From Clostridiaceae bacterium UBA5444 (GTDB taxonomy: Bacteria; Bacillota; Clostridia; Clostridiales; Oxobacteraceae): a DNA stretch of 9,009 bases. The notes beneath the pieces were generated by a model that searched no databases, was not told the DNA's origin, and saw nothing but the letters and a program-made list of their open reading frames with translations. The DNA is taken from assembly GCA_002426575.1 (NCBI GenBank), contig DIRE01000027.1, forward strand, positions 1 through 9,009. Reading direction: 5' to 3'. Each line of letters begins with the position of its first letter. Position 1 is the stretch's first letter. The position numbers were made by a program, and so were the translations under genes. Shown piece after piece: positions 1-6,719 of this stretch.

Positions 1-61
1 CATCTTCATCAAGATTTTCTCCTTCAATTAAAAACTGAGTGTCATATCTGAATTCTAACAT
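1..61 (-). CDS. 5' end of a small protein resembling the FakA/YloV C-terminal region (partial)
   Basis: The window edge cuts this gene, so only 20 codons are visible, starting at the ATG at 61-59. A GGAGGG Shine-Dalgarno (74-69) lies 7 nt upstream, which makes the start convincing. The peptide begins MLEFRYDTQ and continues with LIEGENLDED. From memory this resembles the 'F.Y.TEFL.EGENLDE' stretch in the C-terminal part of the DegV-partner kinase FakA/YloV (DAK-like family). Short stand-alone proteins of this type, often annotated 'kinase to dihydroxyacetone kinase', occur in Clostridia. The gene is divergent from vanR and is probably not part of the resistance system. That a gene starts here is well supported; the family assignment rests on very few residues. 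Confidence 0.5.
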   Translation of the reverse strand, partial: MLEFRYDTQFLIEGENLDED

Positions 62-112
62 CTTTTTTCCCTCCATAAATTCCTATTTGTCTGTGTTAAT
101 TATTCAAAAGTC

Positions 113-130
113 CGACTTTATAATATCATA
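113..130 (-). promoter_or_regulatory. Possible minus-strand promoter (extended -10)
   Basis: On the minus strand, TGATATTAT (128-120) fits an extended -10 element (TGnTATTAT). It would start RNA near 113 and give a leader of about 50 nt before the ATG at 61. No good -35 is present at 17 bp. A short palindrome, TTTTTCA-CA-TGAAAAA (132-147), lies just upstream and could be an operator or chance in AT-rich DNA. Confidence 0.3.
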
Positions 131-164
131 CTTTTTCACATGAAAAAAGACATACCCTTCTCTC

Positions 165-208
165 GATAGCGTCAATTAATTGTTGGAAAATAATTAATTG
201 ACGCTATC
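165..208. repeat. Perfect 17-bp inverted repeat
   Basis: Arm GATAGCGTCAATTAATT (165-181) is exactly repeated as its reverse complement at 192-208, with a 10-nt loop. No U-rich tail follows on either strand, and the stem is AT-rich at its inner end, so it is a poor intrinsic terminator. It lies in the divergent spacer between the minus-strand gene and vanR. It could be a protein-binding site, a cruciform or a mobile-element scar; the sequence does not decide. Confidence 0.7.
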
Positions 209-213
209 TCATG

Positions 214-248
214 ATTTTGAAAACTTGTTTAATTCACGTTTTCAAAAT
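214..248. repeat. Perfect 11-bp inverted repeat
   Basis: ATTTTGAAAAC (214-224) pairs with GTTTTCAAAAT (238-248) across a 13-nt spacer. It follows the 17-bp palindrome at 165-208 by only 5 nt. The two together form an unusual double-hairpin block in the spacer before vanR. No function can be assigned. Confidence 0.6.
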
Positions 249-314
249 ATAATAACACTAAGGGAAGCAGATAAATAAAGGGAATCTTGGTCGGGCAGGC
301 GAAAAAAGTTAAGC

Positions 315-381
315 TCTTATGAAAATCTTAATAATTTCTTATGCAAGAAATCACAAATCTGGCCGATGGATTTAGTAAAAT
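315..381 (+). promoter_or_regulatory. Putative vanR promoter with three tandem VanR-box repeats
   Basis: Three 11-bp units run head to tail: TCTTATGAAAA (315-325), TCTTAATAATT (326-336) and TCTTATGCAAG (337-347). A -10-like TAAAAT lies at 376-381; another TAAAAT lies at 384-389. The first two repeats start 61 and 50 nt before the first -10, the same spacing as at the two promoters further downstream. No -35 is visible, as expected if an OmpR-type activator supplies contacts. I infer autoregulation of vanRS by VanR. The third repeat plus its flank also makes a small palindrome, ATTTCTT/AAGAAAT (334-351). Confidence 0.5.
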
Positions 382-418
382 AGTAAAATATAGGTTTTTG
401 CTGAAAGGAGTTGAAATC

Positions 419-1120
419 ATGAGTGATAAAGTTCTCGTCGTTGATGACGAACATGAAATAGCAGATTTGATGGAAGTGTATCTGCAAAATGAAAATTACG
501 AGGTATTAAAGTTTTATTCTGCAAAGGAAGCTCTTGCCTGCATTGAAACGACGGAAGTTGACCTTGCAATTTTAGATATTATGTTGCCGGATATCAGCGG
601 TTTCACGCTTTGCCAGAAAATACGGGAACGGTATACCTATCCCATCATTATGCTGACTGCTAAAGATGAAGAAATCGATAAAATCACCGGCCTTACATTG
701 GGTGCTGACGATTATATCACAAAGCCCTTTCGCCCCCTTGAAGTCGTGGCACGAGTGAAAGCACAATTACGGCGGTATAAAAAGTATAACCCCAAGCATG
801 GGGAAGATGTGGAAAAAGATATCATCCTTCATTCCGGCCTTGTAATGAATATCAAAACACATGAGTGTTTTTTAAACGAAAAACCGCTTACACTGACGCC
901 TACGGAATTTTCAATTTTGCGTATACTTTTAGAGAACAAAGGCTATGTTGTAAGTGCAGAGGATTTATTCCATAAAATTTGGAAGGATGAATATTACAGT
1001 AAAAGCAACAATACGATCACCGTCCACATTCGTCATATCCGAGAAAAAATGAATGATACTGTTGAAAATCCCAAATATATTAAAACAATATGGGGAGTGG
1101 GATATAAAATTGAAATCTAA
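419..1120 (+). CDS. vanR: VanR response regulator (OmpR/PhoB family)
   Basis: This cytoplasmic transcriptional activator is the partner of VanS and in known van systems switches on the resistance genes when phosphorylated. It has 233 residues, the usual VanR size. The receiver domain spans about 1-120, with acidic pair D9/D10, phospho-acceptor D53 (in LAILDIMLPD), T80 and K102 (in ITKPF). A winged-helix DNA-binding domain follows from about 135 to 233, ending in the typical 'YIKTIWGVGYKIE' motif. I chose the ATG at 419 because AAAGGAG (404-410) lies 8 nt upstream; the in-frame ATG at 341 lies inside the promoter repeats and has no ribosome binding site. The coding end overlaps the vanS start, so the two are coupled. 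No defect is seen. Confidence 0.95.
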   Translation: MSDKVLVVDDEHEIADLMEVYLQNENYEVLKFYSAKEALACIETTEVDLAILDIMLPDISGFTLCQKIRERYTYPIIMLTAKDEEIDKITGLTLGADDYITKPFRPLEVVARVKAQLRRYKKYNPKHGEDVEKDIILHSGLVMNIKTHECFLNEKPLTLTPTEFSILRILLENKGYVVSAEDLFHKIWKDEYYSKSNNTITVHIRHIREKMNDTVENPKYIKTIWGVGYKIEI

Positions 1121-2237
1121 AAATAAAAGGCAATTCGATTATACCCGTTTACAAATTAAAATTTTGTTTGCCCTGATTGGAGTAATAGCCGCCTTGCTTT
1201 TTGCTCTTGTTCTAATTTACTTTTTTCATTGGAACAACATCGGCGGGAGATGGATTGCTCAGATGGCAGCAGATTTCCTTCAAATGGATTTTTTCGTGGC
1301 ACAAAATATATACAAGCCATTTTTCATTTTGTTGGTATTGCTTATCTGTGCGGGGCTTTTTTTCATAATCCGCGCATTTTTGCGCTATGTTACCAAGCCA
1401 CTATCCGATGTTGAGCAGAGCCTAGGGATGCTTCTCATCGACAATTCGGAGGAAATCCGCTTGCCAGAAGAACTCACCGCCATCACTCAAAGGTTAAACG
1501 CCATGAAACAAACCTTAGAACGTCGTAAGCTAGAAGCACAATCAGCAGAACAGCGTAAAAACGAACTTGTGATGTACCTTGCCCACGACATCCGCACTCC
1601 CCTTACTTCTGTAATAGGATATTTAAGTTTGCTGGAAGAAGTGGAAAATATGCCGCCGGAGCAGAGAAAAAAATACACGCATATCGCACTCGATAAATCA
1701 TACAGGCTGGAAAAAATGATTAATGAATTTTTTGAAATAACCCGGTATAATCTACAACAAATCCAAATAGAAAAAAGGGATATAGACCTCTACTATATGT
1801 TGGTACAATTAACCGATGAACTGCTGCCCATTTTGTCAAGCCATGGAAACACTGCCGTTTTACATGCAGACGAAGAATTAATGATCTATGGCGATGCTGA
1901 AAAGCTGGGGCGGGCTTTTACCAATGTTCTGAAAAACGCTGCTGCTTATAGCTATCCAAATACAGAAATTCACATCATAGCCCAAAAAAGTGATGATACC
2001 GTAACAATGACATTTCAAAACAAGGGCGATACCATACCGCCTGAAAAATGCACCGCTATATTTGAAAAATTTTATCGTCTTGACGAAGCCCGAACAAGTG
2101 ATACCGGGGGCGCGGGATTGGGACTTGCAATTGCTAAAGAAATTATTATTTTACATGGTGGTTCAATTACTGTAGAAAGCCATGAACACGTAACTTCTTT
2201 TATTATTACACTTCCGTTAAATCACATCGCATCTTAG
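1110..2237 (+). CDS. vanS: VanS membrane sensor histidine kinase
   Basis: VanS senses glycopeptide or cell-wall damage and controls VanR phosphorylation. With the TTG start at 1110 it has 375 residues. Transmembrane helices lie at about 17-39 and 72-91, separated by a short external loop of some 30 residues; a HAMP-like linker follows. The H-box (YLAHDIRTPLTSVIGYL) has the phospho-acceptor at H159. The ATP-binding domain shows the N-box (NVLKNAA, about 272-278), a G1-like NKGDTIP, and the G2 box GGAGLGLAIAK (about 343-353). The start is inferred: the TTG gives a natural N terminus (LKSKNKRQFDYTR), follows a GGGGAGTGGG stretch (1092-1101), and overlaps vanR by 11 nt. An ATG at 1053 would also be in frame but lies deep inside vanR and lacks a convincing binding site. 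The stop codon falls inside the next promoter's repeat block. Confidence 0.93.
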   Translation: MKSKNKRQFDYTRLQIKILFALIGVIAALLFALVLIYFFHWNNIGGRWIAQMAADFLQMDFFVAQNIYKPFFILLVLLICAGLFFIIRAFLRYVTKPLSDVEQSLGMLLIDNSEEIRLPEELTAITQRLNAMKQTLERRKLEAQSAEQRKNELVMYLAHDIRTPLTSVIGYLSLLEEVENMPPEQRKKYTHIALDKSYRLEKMINEFFEITRYNLQQIQIEKRDIDLYYMLVQLTDELLPILSSHGNTAVLHADEELMIYGDAEKLGRAFTNVLKNAAAYSYPNTEIHIIAQKSDDTVTMTFQNKGDTIPPEKCTAIFEKFYRLDEARTSDTGGAGLGLAIAKEIIILHGGSITVESHEHVTSFIITLPLNHIAS

Positions 2238-2298
2238 TATTTTCTTAGGAATTAATCAAGAAAATATTAAATTTGATTCGGCACAGATGTTTTATACT
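2232..2298 (+). promoter_or_regulatory. Putative VanR-activated promoter of the vanZ-like gene
   Basis: Two tandem 11-bp units, TCTTAGTATTT (2232-2242) and TCTTAGGAATT (2243-2253), begin in the last codons of vanS. A -10-like TATACT lies at 2293-2298, which is 61 and 50 nt after the repeat starts. A 33-nt segment here (2239-2271) matches 3960-3992 upstream of vanW at 29 positions. From memory, the published VanR site of the VanA system is close to TCGTANGAAATT, similar to TCTTAGGAATT. No good -35 is present. The expected RNA start is near 2305, about 55 nt before the ATG. Confidence 0.6.
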
Positions 2299-2337
2299 GT
2301 AGTTAATGAATTACAAAGGCTTTTGCATTTAACTACA
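2298..2337. repeat. 9-bp inverted repeat at the transcription start region
   Basis: TGTAGTTAA (2298-2306) pairs with TTAACTACA (2329-2337) over a 22-nt spacer. It sits just after the -10 and before the GGAGG (2348-2352) of the vanZ-like gene. Only part of the left arm would be transcribed from the inferred start, so a DNA site is as likely as an RNA hairpin. Confidence 0.4.
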
Positions 2338-2359
2338 ATATATAAACGGAGGATGTTTC

Positions 2360-3787
2360 ATGGATATTATTACAATTTTTCAAGCATTGCTCCGATGGGG
2401 TGTGTTTGCACTCATCGGAGGCCTTTTATTGGTGCTTGCCATTTTTGTAGGCTACATGATATATAAAAAGGCGTTTCATGGCCAAATGAGTATGTCGAAA
2501 ACGCAGGGAGTTGTCCTGTTCCTTTTGTCCTGCTGGCTGTTGCTGGTACTAGCACTGACCACCTTAAGCCGCGGGGCAAACTTTACTGGCAGCTTCAATA
2601 TTGACTTTTTCAGCGCCTACATCAACGCATGGAATAAGTGGTCAATCAGCGAATTGCAGCTTATTATCTTCAATATGCTGATGTTTGCACCATTGGGGTT
2701 TTTATTACCGCTTTTCTGGAAGAGGGCAGAAAAGTTCAAGGTAACTTTTTTCGTGTCCATTGGGCTGACTATCTGTATTGAAATCGTACAGTTATTGATG
2801 GGGACGGGGATATTCGAACTTGATGATTTATTCCACAATTGCATTGGAAGCTTGTTTGGATATTTTTGCATTATGACAATGCGTTCCATTATTAGAGAAA
2901 AGCGCGTTCGTCTTGTTCCCATTGGCAAAGTGCTCATATTCCCATGTGTCATTGGAATGATAATTGGCGCCGTATCGTTTGTTTATGAGCAGCAGCCTTA
3001 CGGAAATATGCCTATTCTTCCTGCATCAAAGCAGAATATGTCAAAGATTCAAGTTAATACTAGCCTCTCCCTGTCGCATCAGCCGGCAGCGGCCTCCATA
3101 TACAAAAATAAATATACAGAAGATCAAGATTATATAGAACAAATAATTGCCCAGCTTTCCGGATCGGAAGATGTTACCTTTTCCGGCATTCAACGCCGTG
3201 AAGGTGAAAATCGTGTTTACACTGGCAAAAGCCCCACTAGTGAAAATGTTCAACTCAACTTCTTTTTTAGGACAGGACACTGGCGCTACACAACATGGCG
3301 TGATGCCGCTGCATTGACAAAGGAAGCTGCGAAAAGCTATGAAGACTTTTATAAAAACTGGCTGAAGGAAAGTGGACTGCTCCCCGATTCCGCTGTTTTC
3401 AGTATACAAAACAACGATACGCTTCGATGGGACACACCGGAAGAGAACGACCTGTCAATTTCCAAAACCGCATTCACATCCGGCTCTATCGTAATGCAGT
3501 TTGATAGTAATTTGGAACTTACTTCTATGCATTACGGAATCAGCTGGAATGAATATGCAGCAACAGAAGAAATTATTTCTCCCAAAGCAGCCTTTAAACA
3601 GGTTGAAGATGGAAACTTTGAACAATATGTCCCCTTCCAGCAGGGAGATACCCTGTGGGTAAAAGAATGTAAGCTTGCTTATGTTTACGACACAAAAGGA
3701 TTTTATCAGCCTGTTTATCGATTTACTGGATATATAAATAATGAGGATAATTCATGGGATTGTCAGATCCCTGCTTTGGCAAAATAG
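2360..3787 (+). CDS. vanZ: VanZ-like membrane protein with large C-terminal extracytoplasmic domain
   Basis: VanZ proteins give low-level teicoplanin resistance in the VanA system by an unknown mechanism. This 475-residue protein is far longer than classical VanZ (about 160). Six helices are predicted at roughly 12-34, 50-68, 99-119, 127-147, 160-175 and 188-208; positive-inside charge (KK 36-37, KRAEKFK 121-127, REKRVR 179-184) places both termini outside. VanZ hallmarks are N105 (FNMLMFAPLGF), E141 (EIVQLL) and D155/D156 (ELDDLFHN). Residues about 209-475 form a soluble extracytoplasmic part. Its end (ISPKAAFKQVEDG, then QPVYRFTGYI) faintly recalls YycH/YycI-type domains that regulate the WalK kinase, but this is only a resemblance. 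The start ATG has GGAGG at 2348-2352, 7 nt away. It occupies the place of vanY in the E. faecalis vanG cluster. The VanZ domain is sure; its role here is inferred. Confidence 0.85.
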   Translation: MDIITIFQALLRWGVFALIGGLLLVLAIFVGYMIYKKAFHGQMSMSKTQGVVLFLLSCWLLLVLALTTLSRGANFTGSFNIDFFSAYINAWNKWSISELQLIIFNMLMFAPLGFLLPLFWKRAEKFKVTFFVSIGLTICIEIVQLLMGTGIFELDDLFHNCIGSLFGYFCIMTMRSIIREKRVRLVPIGKVLIFPCVIGMIIGAVSFVYEQQPYGNMPILPASKQNMSKIQVNTSLSLSHQPAAASIYKNKYTEDQDYIEQIIAQLSGSEDVTFSGIQRREGENRVYTGKSPTSENVQLNFFFRTGHWRYTTWRDAAALTKEAAKSYEDFYKNWLKESGLLPDSAVFSIQNNDTLRWDTPEENDLSISKTAFTSGSIVMQFDSNLELTSMHYGISWNEYAATEEIISPKAAFKQVEDGNFEQYVPFQQGDTLWVKECKLAYVYDTKGFYQPVYRFTGYINNEDNSWDCQIPALAK

Positions 3788-3952
3788 CACTTTATGTTTT
3801 TGGATTTTCCAAGACGGATAGAAGGTGCATATTGGGATGTTATCTGGTTTGTATGCATTTTCATGGCGAAACAATTAAAGCGTAAAGTAAAGAGAATACG
3901 GCTGCTTTTACGGTGTCTTTACCTACTGATAATTAGGAAAAAATCAATCTGA

Positions 3953-4019
3953 CATTAGGATTTTCTTAGGAATTAAACAACTCAATATTAAAATATGGCC
4001 TGTTCGCTTTTGATATCAT
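3953..4019 (+). promoter_or_regulatory. Putative VanR-activated promoter of vanW-vanG-vanXY-vanT
   Basis: A degenerate unit CATTAGGATTT (3953-3963) is followed by TCTTAGGAATT (3964-3974), identical to the second unit upstream of the vanZ-like gene. TATCAT (4014-4019) is a fair -10, and its distance from the repeats (61 and 50 nt) is exactly that of the upstream copy. The -35 region is poor. RNA would start near 4026, giving a leader of about 44 nt before vanW. This second promoter would let the resistance genes be driven separately from the vanZ-like gene. Confidence 0.6.
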
Positions 4020-4049
4020 AGTCTTATCAAAGCAGACAGGCTTTTATTA
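3998..4049 (+). terminator. Terminator-like hairpin overlapping the vanW promoter
   Basis: GCCTGT (3998-4003) pairs with ACAGGC (4036-4041), and GCTTTTGATA (4006-4015) pairs with TATCAAAGC (4025-4033) with one bulged T. This gives about 15 base pairs, a 2x2 internal mismatch and a 9-nt loop, followed by TTTTATTAT. RNA read through from the vanZ-like gene could fold this and stop. RNA started at the local -10 (4014-4019) would begin inside the right half and escape it. Confidence 0.5.
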
Positions 4050-4069
4050 TGTAGGAAGGAGATTTTAAC

Positions 4070-4906
4070 ATGCCGAGAAAACGAATCACACAGATTTTCC
4101 CATGGTTGCTGCCGCTGAGAATCTGGCAGCGCCGATTTTGCTTCTATACGAAAATGCGTTTTGATGGAAACCGATATGCTGTGGGCAAGTCCGAAACCAC
4201 GCTGCCATATCAGCTTTTTGAAACGAGCTCTCCTCTATATAACCGGGAAACCGGCTTTGATATGGTGTATCAGGAAAATAAGGTTTTTAACCTGAAACTG
4301 GCCGCAACCACTCTTGATAAAGTGATTATCAGGCCAAATGAAACCTTCTCATTCTGGAAGTTGGTTCGATATGCGGACAGGGACATTCCCTATAAAGATG
4401 GTCTGATCGTAGTTGACGGGAAGCTCACAACGACCCCCGGCGGCGGGTTGTGTCAGATGAGCAATTTGCTCTTTTGGATGTTTCTTCATACACCACTTAC
4501 TGTTGTGGAGAGGCATGGACATGGCATAAAGGATTTCCCGGAGACGCCCAGCGATGCTCCTATTGGTGTTGATGCAACCGTATCAGAGGGCTGGATCGAC
4601 CTGAAGGTAAAAAACGAAACAGAAATGTCCTTTCAAATCAGCATTGCGTTTGATGAAGATCACATTATCGGACGACTACTGACCGATCAGGATAATGAGC
4701 AAATTTATGAGGTTATAAATGGTGAGGCATTGTATTATTGCAAAAACGACAAGATTTATGAAGAAGTGGATGTGAAACAAAAAACTATTCTGAAAGCGAC
4801 CGGGGCCTGTGCCTATGAAAAAATTCTCTATCGAAATAAATGTGAAATCGGCTATTCGCTTCCCGAAGGGACGGATATTGTTGAGGAAGGAGCAAAAACA
4901 AAATGA
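4070..4906 (+). CDS. vanW: VanW family accessory protein
   Basis: VanW occurs in vanB- and vanG-type clusters; its biochemical role is not known. The 278-residue length matches VanW of known clusters (about 275). The conserved VanW domain is clear in the middle: ETFSFWKLV (91-99), a glycine-rich PGGGLCQMSN block (123-132, C128 and Q129) and LHTPLTVVERHGHG (139-152). No signal peptide or transmembrane helix is evident, although the first 20 residues are hydrophobic and basic. The start ATG is preceded by AGGAAGGAG (4053-4061) with an 8-nt gap. It is the first gene of the vanW-vanG-vanXY-vanT unit and overlaps vanG by 4 nt (ATGA at 4903-4906). Intact. Family assignment is firm; function remains open. 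Confidence 0.92.
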   Translation: MPRKRITQIFPWLLPLRIWQRRFCFYTKMRFDGNRYAVGKSETTLPYQLFETSSPLYNRETGFDMVYQENKVFNLKLAATTLDKVIIRPNETFSFWKLVRYADRDIPYKDGLIVVDGKLTTTPGGGLCQMSNLLFWMFLHTPLTVVERHGHGIKDFPETPSDAPIGVDATVSEGWIDLKVKNETEMSFQISIAFDEDHIIGRLLTDQDNEQIYEVINGEALYYCKNDKIYEEVDVKQKTILKATGACAYEKILYRNKCEIGYSLPEGTDIVEEGAKTK

Positions 4907-5952
4907 AAAGATTAAATATTGCAATCTTATTTGGAGGATGTTCTCCTGAGTATAGTGTGTCACTCCAATCAGCCTACTCTGTAATTACGCATATAGACAC
5001 TAGCAAATTTATGCCCGTACTTATTGGGATTTCATCAAAAGGAGACTGGTATCGGTTTGAAGGGGATAATGAAAAAATTGCATCTGATACCTGGTGCAAT
5101 CCCTCTGACTGCTTGCCAGCAGCAATTTCGCCGGATCGTGAAGCGCATACCCTGTTGGTATTTCACCCTGACAAAGTTGTAAAACTCCCAATTGACGCCG
5201 CATTTCCTGTTCTCCATGGAAAAAATGGCGAGGATGGTACAGTTCAGGGCTTATTTGAAATGGCAGGAATACCGATTGTCGGCTGTAGCACATTGGCATC
5301 AGCGCTTTGCATGGATAAAGACCGTGCGCACAAACTGGCACATATGGCCGGTGTACAGATCCCCGCTTCCTTCGTTTTGAAAAAGAATATGGATGCTGGA
5401 ATCTCTCTAACACAGGCGGAGAGTCTCGGATATCCCCTGTTTGTAAAGCCGATTAGGGCCGGTTCCTCCTATGGCATTACTAAAGTGATTAATCGGCACG
5501 ATCTTCCCGCCGCCATCAAGTTAGCTTTTGAATATGATGATGAAGTCATCGTAGAGGAAAGCATAACTGGATTTGAAGTTGGCTGCGCCGTGATGGGCAA
5601 TAATGAGCTGACAACCGGAGAGGTCGATGAAATCGAATTATCAGACGGATTTTTTGATTTTACGGAAAAGTACACCCTGAAAACCTCGGCCATTCATGTC
5701 CCCGCACGAATCTCAAAAGAAAAAGCGGAGGAAACCAAACAGACCGCAAAGACGATTTATCAGGCGCTAGGCTGCCATGGCTTTGCGCGAGTGGATATGT
5801 TTCTGAACGCTGACGGCAAAATCATTTTTAATGAAGTCAATACGATTCCCGGCTTCACCTCTCACAGCCGGTATCCCAACATGATGAAAGCCGCCGGCAT
5901 TTCTCTTGAGCAGATTATTTCTCGCGTGATTGGATTGGCGGTGGGCGTATGA
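4903..5952 (+). CDS. vanG: VanG D-alanine--D-serine ligase
   Basis: This ATP-grasp ligase makes D-Ala-D-Ser for incorporation into peptidoglycan precursors, lowering vancomycin affinity. The 349 residues match the family length. Visible motifs are the N-terminal LFGGCSPEYSVSLQS with E16, FPVLHGKNGEDG (101-112), the ATP-grasp segment VKPIRAGSSYGITK (181-194), the omega-loop EKYTLK (255-260), D298, and the metal and substrate segment NEVNTIPGFTSHSRYPNMM (310-328). The omega-loop lacks the Tyr of ordinary D-Ala:D-Ala ligases and has the EKY(T)LK form of Van ligases. From memory many stretches match E. faecalis VanG nearly residue for residue (CMDKDRAHKL, GFEVGCAV, VDEIELS.GFFD). GGAAGGAG (4885-4892) provides the ribosome site 10 nt upstream. 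It overlaps vanW and vanXY by 4 nt each, implying coupled translation. Confidence 0.96.
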   Translation: MKRLNIAILFGGCSPEYSVSLQSAYSVITHIDTSKFMPVLIGISSKGDWYRFEGDNEKIASDTWCNPSDCLPAAISPDREAHTLLVFHPDKVVKLPIDAAFPVLHGKNGEDGTVQGLFEMAGIPIVGCSTLASALCMDKDRAHKLAHMAGVQIPASFVLKKNMDAGISLTQAESLGYPLFVKPIRAGSSYGITKVINRHDLPAAIKLAFEYDDEVIVEESITGFEVGCAVMGNNELTTGEVDEIELSDGFFDFTEKYTLKTSAIHVPARISKEKAEETKQTAKTIYQALGCHGFARVDMFLNADGKIIFNEVNTIPGFTSHSRYPNMMKAAGISLEQIISRVIGLAVGV

Positions 5953-6719
5953 AAATACTTGTGATGCCGAAAAAGTCTATCCATGCGGGTAACCTGATTT
6001 TGGTCAATGCTCAGTATCCCTGCTGTTCGAGAAATATGGAAAGCTCTCTTGTCCCAGCCCATTCAAAGAGCAGTGTCTTGCTGAAGGGCAGAGCCGCCGT
6101 TTTGCTTTCCAAGCTCATGAGCAGTATAGAGGGCTGGAAGCAGATCAGCGCAGTAAGCGGCTGGCGCTCCAGAGAGGAACAGCAGGACATTTATAACCAG
6201 TCCCTGCGAGACAACGGAGCTGCTTTTACAGAGCAGTTTGTGGCGAAGTCGGATCACAGCGAACATCAGACCGGACTTGCCATCGACCTGGGGCTTCGTA
6301 AGCCGGAGATTGACTTTATACGGCCGGATTTTCCCTATTCAGGCATCTGTCAGACGTTTCGAGAAAAAGCCGTGGCCTATGGGTTCATTGAACGCTATCC
6401 GAAGGGAAAAGAGGCTATCACAGGAATTGCACACGAACCATGGCATTTCCGCTACGTTGGAGCACCTCATGCCGCAATTATGACAGAGCTTGGACTGACA
6501 CTGGAAGAATATCATGCTTTTCTAATGCAGTATTTCAACGGAGAGAAACACTTTTTGTATCGGACGGGGAATCAAAATATTGAGGTTTTCTATGTGAAGG
6601 CTGCGGCTGGAGCAGACACTGGATTTGAAATTGAAGACGACATTCCATACTCGGTATCCGGCAATAATACAGACGGGTTTGTTCTGACCAAGTGGAGGAA
6701 TTGTAATGACAAAAGATAA
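5949..6719 (+). CDS. vanXY: VanXY D,D-dipeptidase/D,D-carboxypeptidase
   Basis: VanXY is a cytoplasmic zinc peptidase of the M15 (VanY/VanX) family. In D-Ser type clusters it hydrolyses D-Ala-D-Ala and can trim the terminal D-Ala from pentapeptide, removing vancomycin targets. Residues fit: SGWRS (70-74, R73), zinc ligands H106 and D113 in SEHQTGLAID, and HEPWHFR with catalytic E163 and ligand H166. There is no signal peptide, as expected for VanXY and unlike VanY. At 256 residues it matches VanXY of the VanG type (about 254), which is longer than VanXY of the VanC type (about 190); the extra C-terminal 65 or so residues carry no motif that I recognise. It starts with the ATGA overlap at 5949-5952 and overlaps vanT by 14 nt. 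Confidence 0.94.
   Translation: MKILVMPKKSIHAGNLILVNAQYPCCSRNMESSLVPAHSKSSVLLKGRAAVLLSKLMSSIEGWKQISAVSGWRSREEQQDIYNQSLRDNGAAFTEQFVAKSDHSEHQTGLAIDLGLRKPEIDFIRPDFPYSGICQTFREKAVAYGFIERYPKGKEAITGIAHEPWHFRYVGAPHAAIMTELGLTLEEYHAFLMQYFNGEKHFLYRTGNQNIEVFYVKAAAGADTGFEIEDDIPYSVSGNNTDGFVLTKWRNCNDKR

Noticed and set aside
341..418. Upstream in-frame ATG that would lengthen VanR by 26 residues
   Set aside because: It lies in the promoter repeat block, lacks a Shine-Dalgarno, and the added residues precede the normal receiver-domain start; ATG 419 has AAAGGAG at 8 nt.
1053..1109. ATG at 1053 as the vanS start
   Set aside because: It would overlap vanR by 68 nt and add residues not expected before the first membrane helix; the TTG at 1110 gives a more natural N terminus.
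3794..3952. 52-codon plus-strand frame between the vanZ-like gene and vanW (begins MFLDFPRR)
   Set aside because: It has no ribosome binding site, no recognisable domain and a low-complexity basic tail, and it runs into the promoter repeats; most likely chance.
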